Of a DNA stretch of 64,000 bases, positions 22,962 to 33,500 are shown in pieces. The stretch spans positions 11,718,001-11,782,000 of the forward strand of contig NC_016133.3 of the NCBI RefSeq assembly GCF_000005505.3. Reading direction: 5' to 3'. Positions within the stretch are counted from its first letter, which is position 1. The number at the start of each line of letters is the position of its first letter. Origin of the DNA: Brachypodium distachyon. Taxonomy: Eukaryota > Streptophyta > Magnoliopsida > Poales > Poaceae. A program made the translations under genes and the position numbers. The notes under the pieces were generated by a model. It made no database searches, was not told the DNA's origin, and was given only the letters and a program-made list of their open reading frames with translations.

Positions 22962-22990
22962 CCGTGGCAACGCACGGGTACTATTTGCTA
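22962..22990 (+). repeat. Helitron-like 3' hairpin
   Basis: CCGTGGCAACGCACGG forms a 5-bp stem (CCGTG/CACGG) around a GCAACG loop, the sequence seen at 3' ends of many grass Helitrons. The expected CTAG|T terminus about 10 bases downstream is degenerate here (GCTACT). It lies 3' of the Rab fragment and the orphan exon, on the same strand. Confidence 0.5.
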
Positions 22991-23303
22991 CTGCACAAAG
23001 CCGTTATGTTGCACGATTCTAGGTGTTTTCAGAGTATGCATGCATTATGCTGACCACCATTACATGAAGCCAATTGTCTCTCTTTACCAGTGACTTTGAG
23101 TCTTTGAGAAAATGAACGCTACTTGGAAGGGATCGGCCACAACATCAACCGCTAATTAACAATTACATCTCCTAAACACTAGACTAGTTCTTCAAAGATA
23201 GCACGGCATGTAAGCAGCGCACGCAGTTGCAAGCAAGCAAGCACGAAACCGACGGAGAATCAACCAATTAAAGGATCATAAATCGAGCCGAGGGATTCAG
23301 TTT

Positions 23304-23726
23304 TCAGGCGGTGAGCTCCTCTTCCTTGTGGGTCTCGATGACGAGGTCCGACTGCGGGTAGGCGGCGCAGGTGAGCACCCACCCGGCGGCGACCTGGTCG
23401 TCGTCCAGGAAGCTCTGGTCCGACTGGTCCACCTCGCCGGAGACCACCTTGCCGGCGCACGACGAGCAGGAACCAGCCCGGCACGAGTAGGGCAGGTCGA
23501 TGCCTTCTTCCTCGGCGTGGTCCAGGATGTACACGTCGTCGGGGACCTCCAGATCCACCTCCCCCTCCGGCGTCACCAGCTTCACCTTGTACGTCGCCTG
23601 CGCACGAAGCCTCATGCCCCTCGCCGACGGCGCCGTCAGCGGGAGCACCACACGGGACGAGACGGCCGAGGAAGGTGGAGGGGCGGCTGTGAAGAGGGAG
23701 AGGCTGCTCAGCGCGGTGGTCGCCAT
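23304..23726 (-). CDS. Chloroplast [2Fe-2S] ferredoxin, copy A
   Basis: Intronless, 423 nt, 140 aa. Residues 1-43 are a Ser/Ala/Pro-rich transit peptide ending RLRAQ; the mature protein is 97 aa, the usual length of plant-type ferredoxin, from [13 protein letters not shown]. The iron-sulfur ligands are in [13 protein letters not shown] (three Cys) and LTCAAYP (fourth Cys). It carries electrons from photosystem I to FNR and other stromal enzymes (established). The conserved acidic patches ([17 protein letters not shown]) and the C-terminus THKEEELTA are present. The mature part differs at only 8 of 97 positions from copy B, 2.5 kb away in the same orientation. The start is set by the transit peptide and the context gcaataATGG. 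Confidence 0.96.
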   Translation of the reverse strand: MATTALSSLSLFTAAPPPSSAVSSRVVLPLTAPSARGMRLRAQATYKVKLVTPEGEVDLEVPDDVYILDHAEEEGIDLPYSCRAGSCSSCAGKVVSGEVDQSDQSFLDDDQVAAGWVLTCAAYPQSDLVIETHKEEELTA

Positions 23727-23849
23727 TATTGCAGCTGTGTAAGCTTTCTTGCGAGGAGGAGGATGGTGTTGGAGAGTGTATGCAGTAAGCTCTAGCTGGA
23801 CTGGAGGGGATGATGAAGAAGAAGAAGCAGAGGATGTCCTAGAGGGTGC

Positions 23850-23880
23850 CACGTGGCCCCTGCAGGTGCTCAGGCTTATC
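23850..23880 (-). promoter_or_regulatory. G-box plus I-box module upstream of ferredoxin A
   Basis: CACGTG at 23850-23855 and CTTATC (GATAAG on the gene strand) at 23875-23880. Both are in the same order as in copy B and are followed by GGAGCGA- and CACACGATG-like blocks. G-box plus I-box is a light-response arrangement of photosynthesis genes (established). The gene-strand leader in between is C/T-rich. Confidence 0.55.
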
Positions 23881-23946
23881 CTTAAGCTCGGAGCGACCAC
23901 GGCCACACGATGAAGGGATGGACGTCGATCCACGAGGGCGTGTGGA

Positions 23947-25150
23947 GGCCATGCGATGTATCCAATGCGATTTTGATCGATGCACGGCGGCCGTCACATT
24001 TTGGTTTGAGTCAAGCTAGAGAACCTGATATGCTGTAAATTCTTCTATCTATAAATATTTCGCGACTGGTTTTAGCGATAGCGATCAGTCGATCGAGTGA
24101 GTCTAAATTTCAGTCAGAAAAGAAAAAAAATCACAATGATTTTAGCGATCAGTCCGTCATGTGTGACCGGACGAGAAGCCAAGAAGTACACCAGGTTTCA
24201 CATTCACATCAAAAACAGACAAAAAAACTCGAGATGGAAGCGATCGTGCCGAGAGTGTGAGCAAAGATCGCCTTAGTAGACAGTCAGCGGTCTCTCCTCC
24301 TCTTGGTCACGCAAATGGACTTTAAATTGAGCAGGTCATGGAATCCTTCGCTCGGGAACAATGAACATGAAATGCCTTAAAATTACAATGCTCCGACCTT
24401 CAGTGCAGCTCACCTTTCGTGAGAAGTAAGGCTCCACCAATCACCGCTGGCGATGGCACTAGGCATATCATGTCAAGAACATGTCGATGAGGCCGGGGAG
24501 AAATGGCAGGACGGACGTCATGGAGGAGCAGTGGGTGGCGCTAACCCTAGCAACACAAGCTAGGGACAAGGGCATGTGTAGGCCATGCGATGTATCCTGC
24601 GGGGGAGCGATGGATGGCCGGCCGGCCAATGGGGATGCATGGTGGCCACCGCATTTTGGATCAGTTGAGTGAAGCCACAGATCTCATACACTGTTCTGTA
24701 AAAATCTTCTAACCAGAAATATTGTTTCGACCGGTGTTAGCGAGAGCGATCAGTCGACCGAGTGAGTCTAATTTCATACAGAGAATTATGCAGTTGTTTT
24801 TAGCGAGCAATCAGTCCATCGTGGCGATTGGATGAGAAACAAAGGAGTACATTGGGCACAAGGTTTGACGTCTAGATCAGAAACAATAAAAAAACATTGA
24901 GGTGGAAGCGATTGGTCTCTCCTCCTCTTAGTTGCACAAGGACTTTAAATTGAGCAAGCCTTTCAATGAACATGAAATGCCTCGGAATCACGATGCTCCT
25001 ACCTTAAGCGAGAAGCAGCACCAATCATTGCTGGCACTGGGTAGATTGTGTCCAGAACATGTCCACAAGGCCTAGGAGAAATGGCAGGCTGGGCATAATG
25101 GAGGAGTAGTGGCCGGCGCTAACCCTAGCAGCACGTGCAAGGGGAAAGGG
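23947..25150. repeat. Diverged tandem duplication (about 630 + 570 bp) upstream of ferredoxin A
   Basis: Unit 1 runs about 23947-24580 and unit 2 about 24581-25150. Both start GGCCATGCGATGTATCC and share blocks in the same order: TTAGCGA...GCGATCAGTCGA.CGAGTGAGTCTAA; GGTCTCTCCTCCTCTT; GGACTTTAAATTGAGCA; AATGAACATGAAATGCCT; and GAACATGTC..AGGCC..GGAGAAATGGCAGG ... GGCGCTAACCCTAGCA. Unit 2 is shorter through internal deletions. It encodes nothing convincing; the 63-codon ORF in it is not conserved between the units. Confidence 0.85.
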
Positions 25151-25767
25151 TCCGCGGCGGGGATGCATGTGGCGTAAGTCGACGGGTCGAGAGATATGCG
25201 AAGAAAACCTTAAGGAGCACTGATCAATCTAGGGAAACCATGCGGGATGCCAATCGATTCATAAAAAAAAACGTGTGGTGGGTGCCGATAGAACTAGGGT
25301 AAACCGTGCGGGAGGGTTGCCAATCAATCTAGGAAAAATTGTAGCGGGAAGCATGCGAGGGGTTCGGAACGATGTAGAAAAAGCCATGTTTTTTTTCTGA
25401 AAAAAGAAGAGGGGATAAGCTCATTGTACCAAGAGAAAATTGAACTCGCATCACTAACTCGCATCACTACTTCGTAGCTAGTAAAAATACCATCATTGCA
25501 GAGACACATCACACACCTGCTGGCTCAACCATCAAATCCATTAATTTCAGTACGTACATAAATACTAGCAGCAGCAGCAGTAATTTGACCGTATGGATCG
25601 ATCTCAGGCAGGGGTAGTACAAAAAAGAGGAACACATAATATTACTTGAGCATTTCATTCAAGCTCGCTCGCACAGCAGCAACCAAATCGATGCACGATA
25701 AGATCCATGGAGCTTAGAGAGATTATGATATCATCAGACACTCTTGCAAAAGCTGAAGACTAAAAAC
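25151..25767. other. Intergenic, 3' flank of ferredoxin B
   Basis: AT-rich with an (AGC) run near 25566-25580. The 3' untranslated region of ferredoxin B lies directly left of 25768. Imperfect repeats of 'accatgcggga..gccaatc.atc' occur at about 25237, 25297 and 25318. No gene. Confidence 0.4.
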
Positions 25768-26202
25768 TTAGGCGGTGAGCTCTTCTTCCTTGTGCGTCTC
25801 GATGACGAGGTCGGACTTGGGGTATGCGTGGCAGGTGAGCACCCACCCGGCCTCCATCTGGTCGTCGTCGAGGAAGCTCTGGTCCGACTGGTCCACCTCG
25901 CCGGAGATCACCTTGCCGGCGCACGACGAGCACGACCCGGCCCTGCACGAGTAGGGCAGGTCGATCCCTTCTTCCTCGAAGTGGTCAAGGATGTACACGT
26001 CGTCGGGGACCTCCATCTCCACCTCCCCCTCCGGCGTCACCAGCTTCACCTTGTACGTCGCCTGAGCACGGAGCCGGATGGCCCTCGCCGACGGCGTCAG
26101 GGGAAGCGCCACGCGGGATGGGGCGACGATTGGGGACGGCGCGGGGGCGGCGGATGTGAAGAGGGAGAAGGGCGCGCGGAGGCTGCTCAGGGCGGTCGCC
26201 AT
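25768..26202 (-). CDS. Chloroplast [2Fe-2S] ferredoxin, copy B
   Basis: Intronless, 435 nt, 144 aa: a 47-residue transit peptide ([15 protein letters not shown] ... RLRAQ) and a 97-residue mature ferredoxin with the same Cys ligands ([13 protein letters not shown] and LTCHAYP). Compared with copy A: D/E and L/M in GEVxxEV, A/F in LDHxEEE, V/I after GKV, V/M and A/E in DDQxxAG, A/H in LTCxAYP and Q/K in YPxSD. The form [10 protein letters not shown] is the more usual one in leaf ferredoxins, so this copy looks the more ancestral (inference). Tandem copy of the gene at 23304-23726, same strand. Confidence 0.96.
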   Translation of the reverse strand: MATALSSLRAPFSLFTSAAPAPSPIVAPSRVALPLTPSARAIRLRAQATYKVKLVTPEGEVEMEVPDDVYILDHFEEEGIDLPYSCRAGSCSSCAGKVISGEVDQSDQSFLDDDQMEAGWVLTCHAYPKSDLVIETHKEEELTA

Positions 26203-26320
26203 TGCTGCTGAGAGCTGAGAGCTTGCTTGCTTGCTTGTGTGGTGTGAGGAAGAAGAAGGAGGATGAGCTAGGGGATGGATGAAGAGGGGGGATAAGTAAG
26301 TAAAGGGGGGGGCTGTGTGC

Positions 26321-26351
26321 CACGTGGCGGGACGTGGGTGGGGGGCTTATC
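26321..26351 (-). promoter_or_regulatory. G-box plus I-box module upstream of ferredoxin B
   Basis: CACGTG at 26321-26326 and CTTATC at 26346-26351 (GATAAG on the gene strand), then GGAGCGA and TCACACGATG. The same order as upstream of ferredoxin A shows that the module was copied with the gene and kept. Confidence 0.55.
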
Positions 26352-26893
26352 TTGGAGCGAGGAGCGTCACACGATGCTCATCCTCGTCGGCGCCGGGGGG
26401 CGTGTGGCTGCCCGGCGACATCCCGTGATCTCTCTCGCTTTCTCTTTTTTTTTTGACAAAGAAGGCAGCCTAGTTTCTGCTGGGCCTTTTCCGGCCCAAT
26501 TACTAACTAACTACTTCGGTTGCTCGGCTTTCCTTCCAGGCCCGCTAAGCGAAGCCGACGGCAGATGCAGCCGTGGGCTGGCCGGGGAATATGCCGAGTT
26601 TTGGGCGGGTTATTTTTTTTTCCTTTGATGCGAATATGCCTTTTTTTTTTCTTGCAACAAGTCTGAACTTTTATTTCTACGGACAAGTCTTGTAACTAGT
26701 ACACGCGGAGAGACTTTTTTGAGTTTTGACGCGAGTTTCTGTTTGACTGACTTGTTCTCTGCGTCCATTCGATTTAATTTATCGAGACTTTTTCTGTGAC
26801 AGCTAAATATCGAGACTTTGTTGCGGGGTTCTTTTTCGTACCATTGCTTTCCACGCATTTATTAATTTATGTGAATGGAGAAAACGTCTTAAA

Positions 26894-27344
26894 TCTATAA
26901 TATCTATAAAGTTGATCTTCACTATTTTTGTTTGCAAGCTTGACATATAAGATGTCTACATCATACGCATGCATAGTCTCCACATCACCATCCACATCAT
27001 GTGTTGTAAATCACTAGGAATCCATTTTGGTGGTCTTTTTGAATGTCATATTTTGATACTTAGGATTGTCAACTTAACGTTCTATATAAATATTTCGCCA
27101 AATACACATATTTTCATGACATTATCAATCTTTTTAAGATCTGCAAACACACATATTTTGATGTTCATGTACATCAAAATTATTCCTATTGTTTTGCTCC
27201 ATAGGTGTTATGAATGATAAAATCATTTTGTCCTACAATATTTATATTTCTTTTGCATTTAACCATATTATTATCATGTGTTCCTAACGTCATATCCAGA
27301 TGTGCATCTAGAACTTTCCGCGGCAACGCGCGGGGATCACCTAG
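26894..27344 (+). mobile_element. Small non-autonomous Helitron, 451 bp
   Basis: Starts TCTATAATATCTATAAAG after an A. Ends with the hairpin CCGCG-GCAACG-CGCGG (27318-27333) followed by GGATCACCTAG, before a T at 27345. TC at the 5' end, hairpin plus CTAG at the 3' end and insertion between A and T with no target duplication are the Helitron hallmarks. No coding capacity. Confidence 0.8.
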
Positions 27345-27424
27345 TTATTACTGTTTGCAATCCATATATAAAGCGAAGATATATAAAGCAAAAAAAAAAC
27401 ATCACCTAGTTATTACTGTTTGCG
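27336..27424 (+). repeat. Direct repeat across the Helitron 3' junction
   Basis: ATCACCTAGTTATTACTGTTTGC, the last bases of the Helitron plus host flank, occurs at 27336-27358 and again at about 27402-27424. About 43 bases of AT-rich sequence (tatataaagc twice) lie between. Confidence 0.7.
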
Positions 27425-27934
27425 GGGATCCACACCGTAATAATAACCTAAACGAACATATATAACAATCCATGTGGGCAGAAAAAAACATACATGAGAC
27501 ATATATAAAGCGACGTCATCAGCTATCTACTCCAATTATCCAACTGTTAATCTGCTACCTAGATCGCTTACATATGCAGGCCGTTGCATGTGCCGTGCTA
27601 TATCACGAAGATCCAAGACATAATACGTGATCTAGACAGACATGTAGCTGCTCTCTGTCCTTTCTTACTGATCAAGGAACATTTATAAAATTAAAATGTT
27701 CTCATCAGTTCCTGCTGATTGTCTTGAGACATTAGCAACCGGTTAATGATAAAGAATGGAAATCAACGGGGGTCGTCATCAGATGCAGAATCTCTTGTAT
27801 GCTTAGCTTGTGGATTACTACTGTAATAAATGCGCGTGGCGTAAAGTTTGCACCAAATCACACAGCGACAAACGGTCAGACATTGCGTACATGCATCCAT
27901 GTATCCCTTCATTTGACCACATAAAGCAGTATTA
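27425..27934. other. Intergenic between the Helitron and the next MITE
   Basis: No gene or element recognised; AT-rich, with only short unconvincing open frames on either strand. Confidence 0.4.
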
Positions 27935-28128
27935 CCTCCGTCCAATAATAACGGGGTGTATTAGCTTTCCTTTGATCTATGGTTTGACCACAAATTATTC
28001 TAATAATATATAATTATAAGGCGTAAGTTGATATCCATTATATTTCTATTCAACGATATTTGATTATGGTTATGACTTTGATCACATTAGTCACATATTA
28101 ATAGAGTAATTTGTGATCAAAGGCGAAG
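27935..28128. mobile_element. Fold-back MITE with TA flanks, 194 bp
   Basis: Left arm TTTGACCACAAATTATTCTA and the inverted right arm TTTGATCACAAATTACTCTA match. The ends CCTCCGTCC and GGCGAAG lie inside TA dinucleotides (27933-27934 and 28129-28130). Decayed but recognisable. Confidence 0.5.
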
Positions 28129-29589
28129 TACTACAACAGCTAATACACACTTATGTTTAATTAATTAAAACAGACTTGATGCTTCCCCTCTACACTTTTC
28201 CCCCTGATTAGTTCCAGCTGCTCCTTCCGAGTAATTCAAATACATCTGCTGTAGTTACCGTTCCTCGCTATTTGGATTGATCGATTGACTGATTGATTAA
28301 GGTGTGTGCACGTAAGAAGGTCAATTAATTGATTAACTGACTAAGATCCGTGTGTTTTGGTCTAGCCATGCATGATTTTCACTTTGCTTGCAAGCAAGCA
28401 GATAGCTAGCTAGGCAGTATTTCGTGCCTCCCATGCCATGCATCTTGGTTTTCCCAGGCCAAAAAACTGTCTGTCTGTCCGTCTGTCAGGCAGCAAGGGG
28501 AATGGTCGAATATTGAACCGGTCATGCACGGGGTAACTGACGACGCTAGAACACGCAGTATATCGTACCACGCACGTCTGCTTCTTCTATTTTGACAAAA
28601 AATAGCAAAGATATTTCTTGTTTTTCCCCTCTTCTCATTCATGTTTTCTTGGCATGCTCTTTCTTTTGGTATGTGGCAATAATGAGCTTATCCGAGTTAG
28701 GATAAGGTTAGCACAGCCACAATATTAATCAATACTATTAGTATATCGTCTGGTAGTAATGTGTTGTTAAGTCATGATGGTGGAGAACAACAACACACGC
28801 TTTGTTAGTTAGAATGGCCAGCCAGCTAGCTCAGTTGAATGCCCTTCAATCTATGATTGATTTGCGTATGCATATTTCTGTTGAAGCCGTCATATATATG
28901 GCGTGGCAGCTGCATATGCAAGAGCTAGTGTCCAACAAACAAGAACCAACCAGACCCAAAGCGTGTCGGCGCCGATAGCCCGTTCTGCCGTTCCCTTGCG
29001 TGGCACGACACGGTAACCAATCAAAATCCATATCATTTTTTCCTTTCTCATAAAAAATGTCTAGTACAGTCGCAAAAAAAATAAATGTTTAGTGCTATAT
29101 ACTCCTACTCCTTCCTAAATATCATAAGTTTTTCCTACTAAGTTATAGTTTTGTCTGTCTTAAATCAAACTTCTTCAAGTTATATATCTTCATAGTATGT
29201 CCATTTAATATTGTTGATCTCAGTAGATTTTATTTAACTTAGAACGACACGGACACAATTTCTTATACTCGTAGTACTAGTACTATTTGGGAACGAAGCT
29301 GGTACTTAGAGTATTTTTTTTTCGTGATTCAAGTATTTTTATTGAGTGCCTTAATGAACTCCATTTTTCATTTTCGACTCCGATGTGGCATGGGCTTTGC
29401 CGCAAGAAAAAAAAACATCGAAAAAATGGAAAAAAAGAAAGGAAAAGGAAACGGTAAAGTGTGAAAAGGTTTTAAAAATGCCAGCGTGGGGTCCACCCAG
29501 TTTGAGGTTGACGACGACAAGTAGTTGCAGCAGCAGAGGAGTATTTCTTTCTCCCTTCCGTGCGCCCAAATTTCTCCTCTCCCCCCTTC
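28129..29589. other. Intergenic upstream of the FAB1-like gene
   Basis: No gene supported. Contains a (CTGT)-rich patch at about 28468-28490. A possible eroded MITE lies at about 29095-29290 (phrases 'tactccttcctaaatatcataag' and 'ttaaatcaaactt'). Confidence 0.35.
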
Positions 29590-30507
29590 CTTCCTGCTCT
29601 CTCTTCTTCGCCATTCGGGACCTCTTTCTTCTCCAATCTCGCTACTAACTCCTCTCCGATCAACCGGTCCAGAGACGGAGGCGCAGCAGACGCACCGAGG
29701 TAACACGGAGATCCATCCCGCCCAACCATCTTCTCCTGCCCCCCCTCTCATGATTTCTGGTGTTTCTGTTGGTTGTTCTTGTTATGGGATTGGATTCGGT
29801 TGGAGCTTGGAAGAACACGCGCGCCGTACATGCATTCGGCAACGACAGCGGGGGTTTATTTCCGATTTCAAGACCCAAGAACGGATTTTTGGGACGGATT
29901 TGGGGATTGGGATGTTTCTGTCTTCCGTGCCGTCGACTCCCGCCCACCTCTGTTGACTTGGACCTCCGGCCCTTTAATTTTTTTATTTTAGGATTTTTGT
30001 TCGGGGGATTTGTTCTTGTAGTAGTACTAGCTCTTTATTTTTTTTGGATCATTGGGATTTGGAAGGGACAGCCTGGCCTTCGGGTTGATCGCCAACGCCC
30101 CCGCCTTCGATTTCACCAACCTTCTTCTTCTTGTTGGTGCGATTCAAGTTTCAGGCTCCCGATTTGCTCAGCGTTTCTGACCATCTGCGCCTCGATTTGC
30201 TAGGTCAATGCTTGCTCGATTCCAACCTTCGTGAGCAGTAGTGATCAATGGATGCATCCCATTTTCTTTCTCTTTCAAATTTGTTGACTTGGGATTTTAC
30301 TCTATCTTTTGTTCTCCTGTCGGTTGGTTGGTTTGCTTGTATTGACCCAGTAATGGATGGATACTAATGGCGTGCTGCTTGGCTGAACTGGTCAGGCGAA
30401 GGCGACCGCCAACCACCCCGGAGGAGATCTGAGACCCGACCGACCGCCGCCTGCTGGAGGGGGAAGCTGGTGGAGCAGCAGGAAGGGCCGTATGCTTGTC
30501 GCAGGCC
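29590..30507 (+). other. 5' untranslated region of the FAB1-like gene, with leader intron and uORF
   Basis: A C/T-rich first exon ends GCACCGAG|GTAACA (donor at 29700-29701). The intron closes at GAACTGGTCAG (30395). The second leader exon begins at 30396. An upstream ATG at 30492, 16 bases before the main ATG and in another frame, reads MLVAGHVPGHESAPYSK and, after splicing to the exon at 31040, ends with SS-stop. That makes a 19-codon uORF overlapping the main start. Confidence 0.55.
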
Positions 30508-33500
30508 ATGTGCCCGGACATGAATCCGCGCCATACAGCAAGGTAGTCTAGTGTTTGATTCCAGGAATATCGCCATACTGTGTTATGAATTTTGTGTCCC
30601 AATTCATAGTCATAGGTTCCATGGGATGCTCAGGAAGGGCTCTGTATCAATGAAATTTCCTGTATCAATAAGCCAATTGTAGTCTCGGACACCTGGTATA
30701 TGCAGAACCAGAAACTTGCTTAGCCTTTAATTCATTAGTGTCGTCTGTTAAACAATGGAATGGAAGTTCCTTTAGTTTTCTGGTTTCTGGTCTTGCACGC
30801 CTGAAACGTCGGTCAACTCTTCGACACTAACCTGATGCTGTGTTTGGGTAAACCTGAATGAAGATATTTTGTTTATTTCTCCGGTCACCTAACCCTGTGG
30901 ATATTTGATTTTGGACAACCTGGTTTGGTAGAGAAGTGCCCTTGAGGCAAGGGAACTTCCTCATCAGATATTTGTGTCTTTGACTGTGTCTGTGTTTTCT
31001 AAATCCCATTCTGACCCGGTCTTCTTTTCGTACTGGCAGTCAAGTTGAATCAGAGGTTCTAGACGGTAATCGTAACCATCACAGCCAGCTTGATGCTGAT
31101 CATCTTGTACAAATTGGGAGGAGTCCTATCAAGCGTGGTAGCAACAATCTGTCCACAGACGACAATTTCTCCTCGAGTGCCTCTTTGCATAAACATGAAC
31201 ATGTGAGCTCCGATCCATCGGCCCCTAAGGCCGATGACCGCTCAATTAAGTCTGGTGATGATTCTGATGGGGCTGAGAGTACCAATGGCAAAAGCAACAA
31301 TACGGACTCCCCAGGTACTGAAAATGATAGCATCTGGATACCACCTGAAGCTGCAGACAAGGGAGATGAGACCGAGAGTAACATTGCTTATGATGACGAC
31401 GATGACGATTATGGTGATGGAATCAAGTGGGGCCAGTCAAGTTTCCCAGCCGCTGGTGAGGAACACGAGGCCAGCCCCAATCCTAAGGATGAGCGAGAAA
31501 ATGCAATGTTGGAAGCTATGAATGGACAACTCAAGATACTCGTGAGTCGGTTTTTGGCCTCTGCTGGTATCCCCTTTGGAAAAGGAGAGAGTAGTGAGAG
31601 TTGGCTCGATATTGTGACCTCCCTGTCGTGGGAAGCTGCACTACTTATCAAACCTGATTCTACCATCGGAAAGGAAATGGACCCTGGCTCTTATATCAAG
31701 GTCAAATGTGTAGCATCTGGTACTCGCTGGCAAAGGTGACACATTTGTTCACTTAAAGGTTTTTTAAAATATAATGTATTCTATCTGCGTGTTTGGTTAT
31801 ACACGTTCACTTCATAACCTTGACTGCAGTGAGGTGATCAAGGGATTAGTCTTCAAGAAGAACACTGCTCATAAGCACATGCCGACCAGTTGTCACAATC
31901 CTAGGCTGCTACTACTGGAAGGAGTCCTGGGGCACTCTGATGTTGGTTTATCATCGTTTAATTCAATGAATCAGGTTGGTCCTTTCATATACATATGCAC
32001 ATTGAATTGTTTATAGTAAACGCCGTTTATTTTTGTTGGATAGAAGATTAAGACATCTGTTCCGTGCCTTTAACAATTAGGAAAAGGACCATCTGGAGAG
32101 GACTATAAGTAAGGTGATTGATATATGCAGTCCCAATGTTATCATGGTTGAGAAAACTGTTTCACGAGACATACAAGAACTTCTATTAAGACAAGGGTGT
32201 ACACTAATTCTTGATATGAAGCTCAGCCGGTTGCAAAGAATTGCACGCTGTACGGGTTCTCCTATAATATCATTTCCAGAAGTTCTGGATAAACCGAAGC
32301 TGAAGCAGTGTGACTACTTCCATATTGAAAAATTCATTGAAGAACACAACGATGCCAGTGAAGGTGGGAAAAGACTGTCTAAAACATTAATGTTCTTGGA
32401 AGGATTTCCCAGGCCATTGGGTTGCACGGTATGTCTACCTAACTAGTATTACATGTATGATGCATTTTATACATTTTCAGTTCCATTCTTATTTTTTCCC
32501 TAAGATTGTTTATTTTCCTCCAAAAGCAAAATAAATAAACTATGCCACGGAGTATTTTTCCTATGTCTTTTCTTCCCTGAAATCTCCCCAACCAAAGCAT
32601 CCCTTTGTATGGAAGTGAAATCCATAACCAGAAGTTGTTCCAGCTTACTGTGGACATGTCTATTACTTCGACCAGTTATTACTTCTTAATAGCTGGCTTG
32701 TAGACTGTAATTAAACATCTTCTCTATTCGAGTGGTGTGTGGCCATAAAATTTTACGGTTTGACTAATAAGGCAGAGAACCAAGGTGATTACAACTTGGC
32801 AGGAGCTAGATACACTTATGGTGCTTTAAAGTAACAAACCTGGTTTTGTTTGTGGTGAGATCCATAGTAGTGGTATGTGCTTTTATCAATTATTACGATG
32901 AGTGAATACCAATTGATAGTGATATATTCCTGCATATTAGTTACATTCCACTGAACAAATAGTAAGTGACAGACCAAATTGTGTTTCATGGATTGTTAAA
33001 TTATCTGAGTGACAATGGTTCCTTTCTCATCCAGATACTGCTCCGTGGAGCAAATACTGAAGAATTGAAGAAAGTCAAGCAAGTCATGCACTACACAGTC
33101 TTTGCAGCATACCACTTGATCCTCGAAACGTCTTTCTTTGAAGATCAGCGGGTATTCTTAAATGATAAAAATGTTTCCAAAGAAAATTATGTCACCGCTA
33201 TGGTAGGGCCTTCAGCAATTGGTGATGATACGGCTGTTCTGGGTTGTGCCATCCCTCCTTCACATGATGATTCTCCAGCACTTAAATTATACCATGCCAC
33301 TTCTAATATCTATGCGGATGGGAAGAAATCTCTCAGTTATACAAATGTAGATGCTCCAGTTTCAATAACAAACAGCTCTTTGGATGAACTTGGAGAAGGT
33401 GCAAATGTCCGGCATAGCTCAACATCACCCCTTCACACTGGAAGGCTACCACCACCAGTATCAGGACCATTAAGAAAATTTGCTGACAAGTTACATCGTC

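Noticed and set aside
23328..23795. 155-codon plus-strand open frame over ferredoxin A, mirrored by one at 25744-26211 over ferredoxin B
   Set aside because: Both are antisense shadows of the ferredoxin coding sequence. Their similarity comes from the sense-strand conservation, and both are Arg/Val/Gly-biased.
24481..24672. 63-codon ORF with an ATG between the ferredoxin genes
   Set aside because: It spans the junction of a tandem duplication and the frame is not kept in the second unit.
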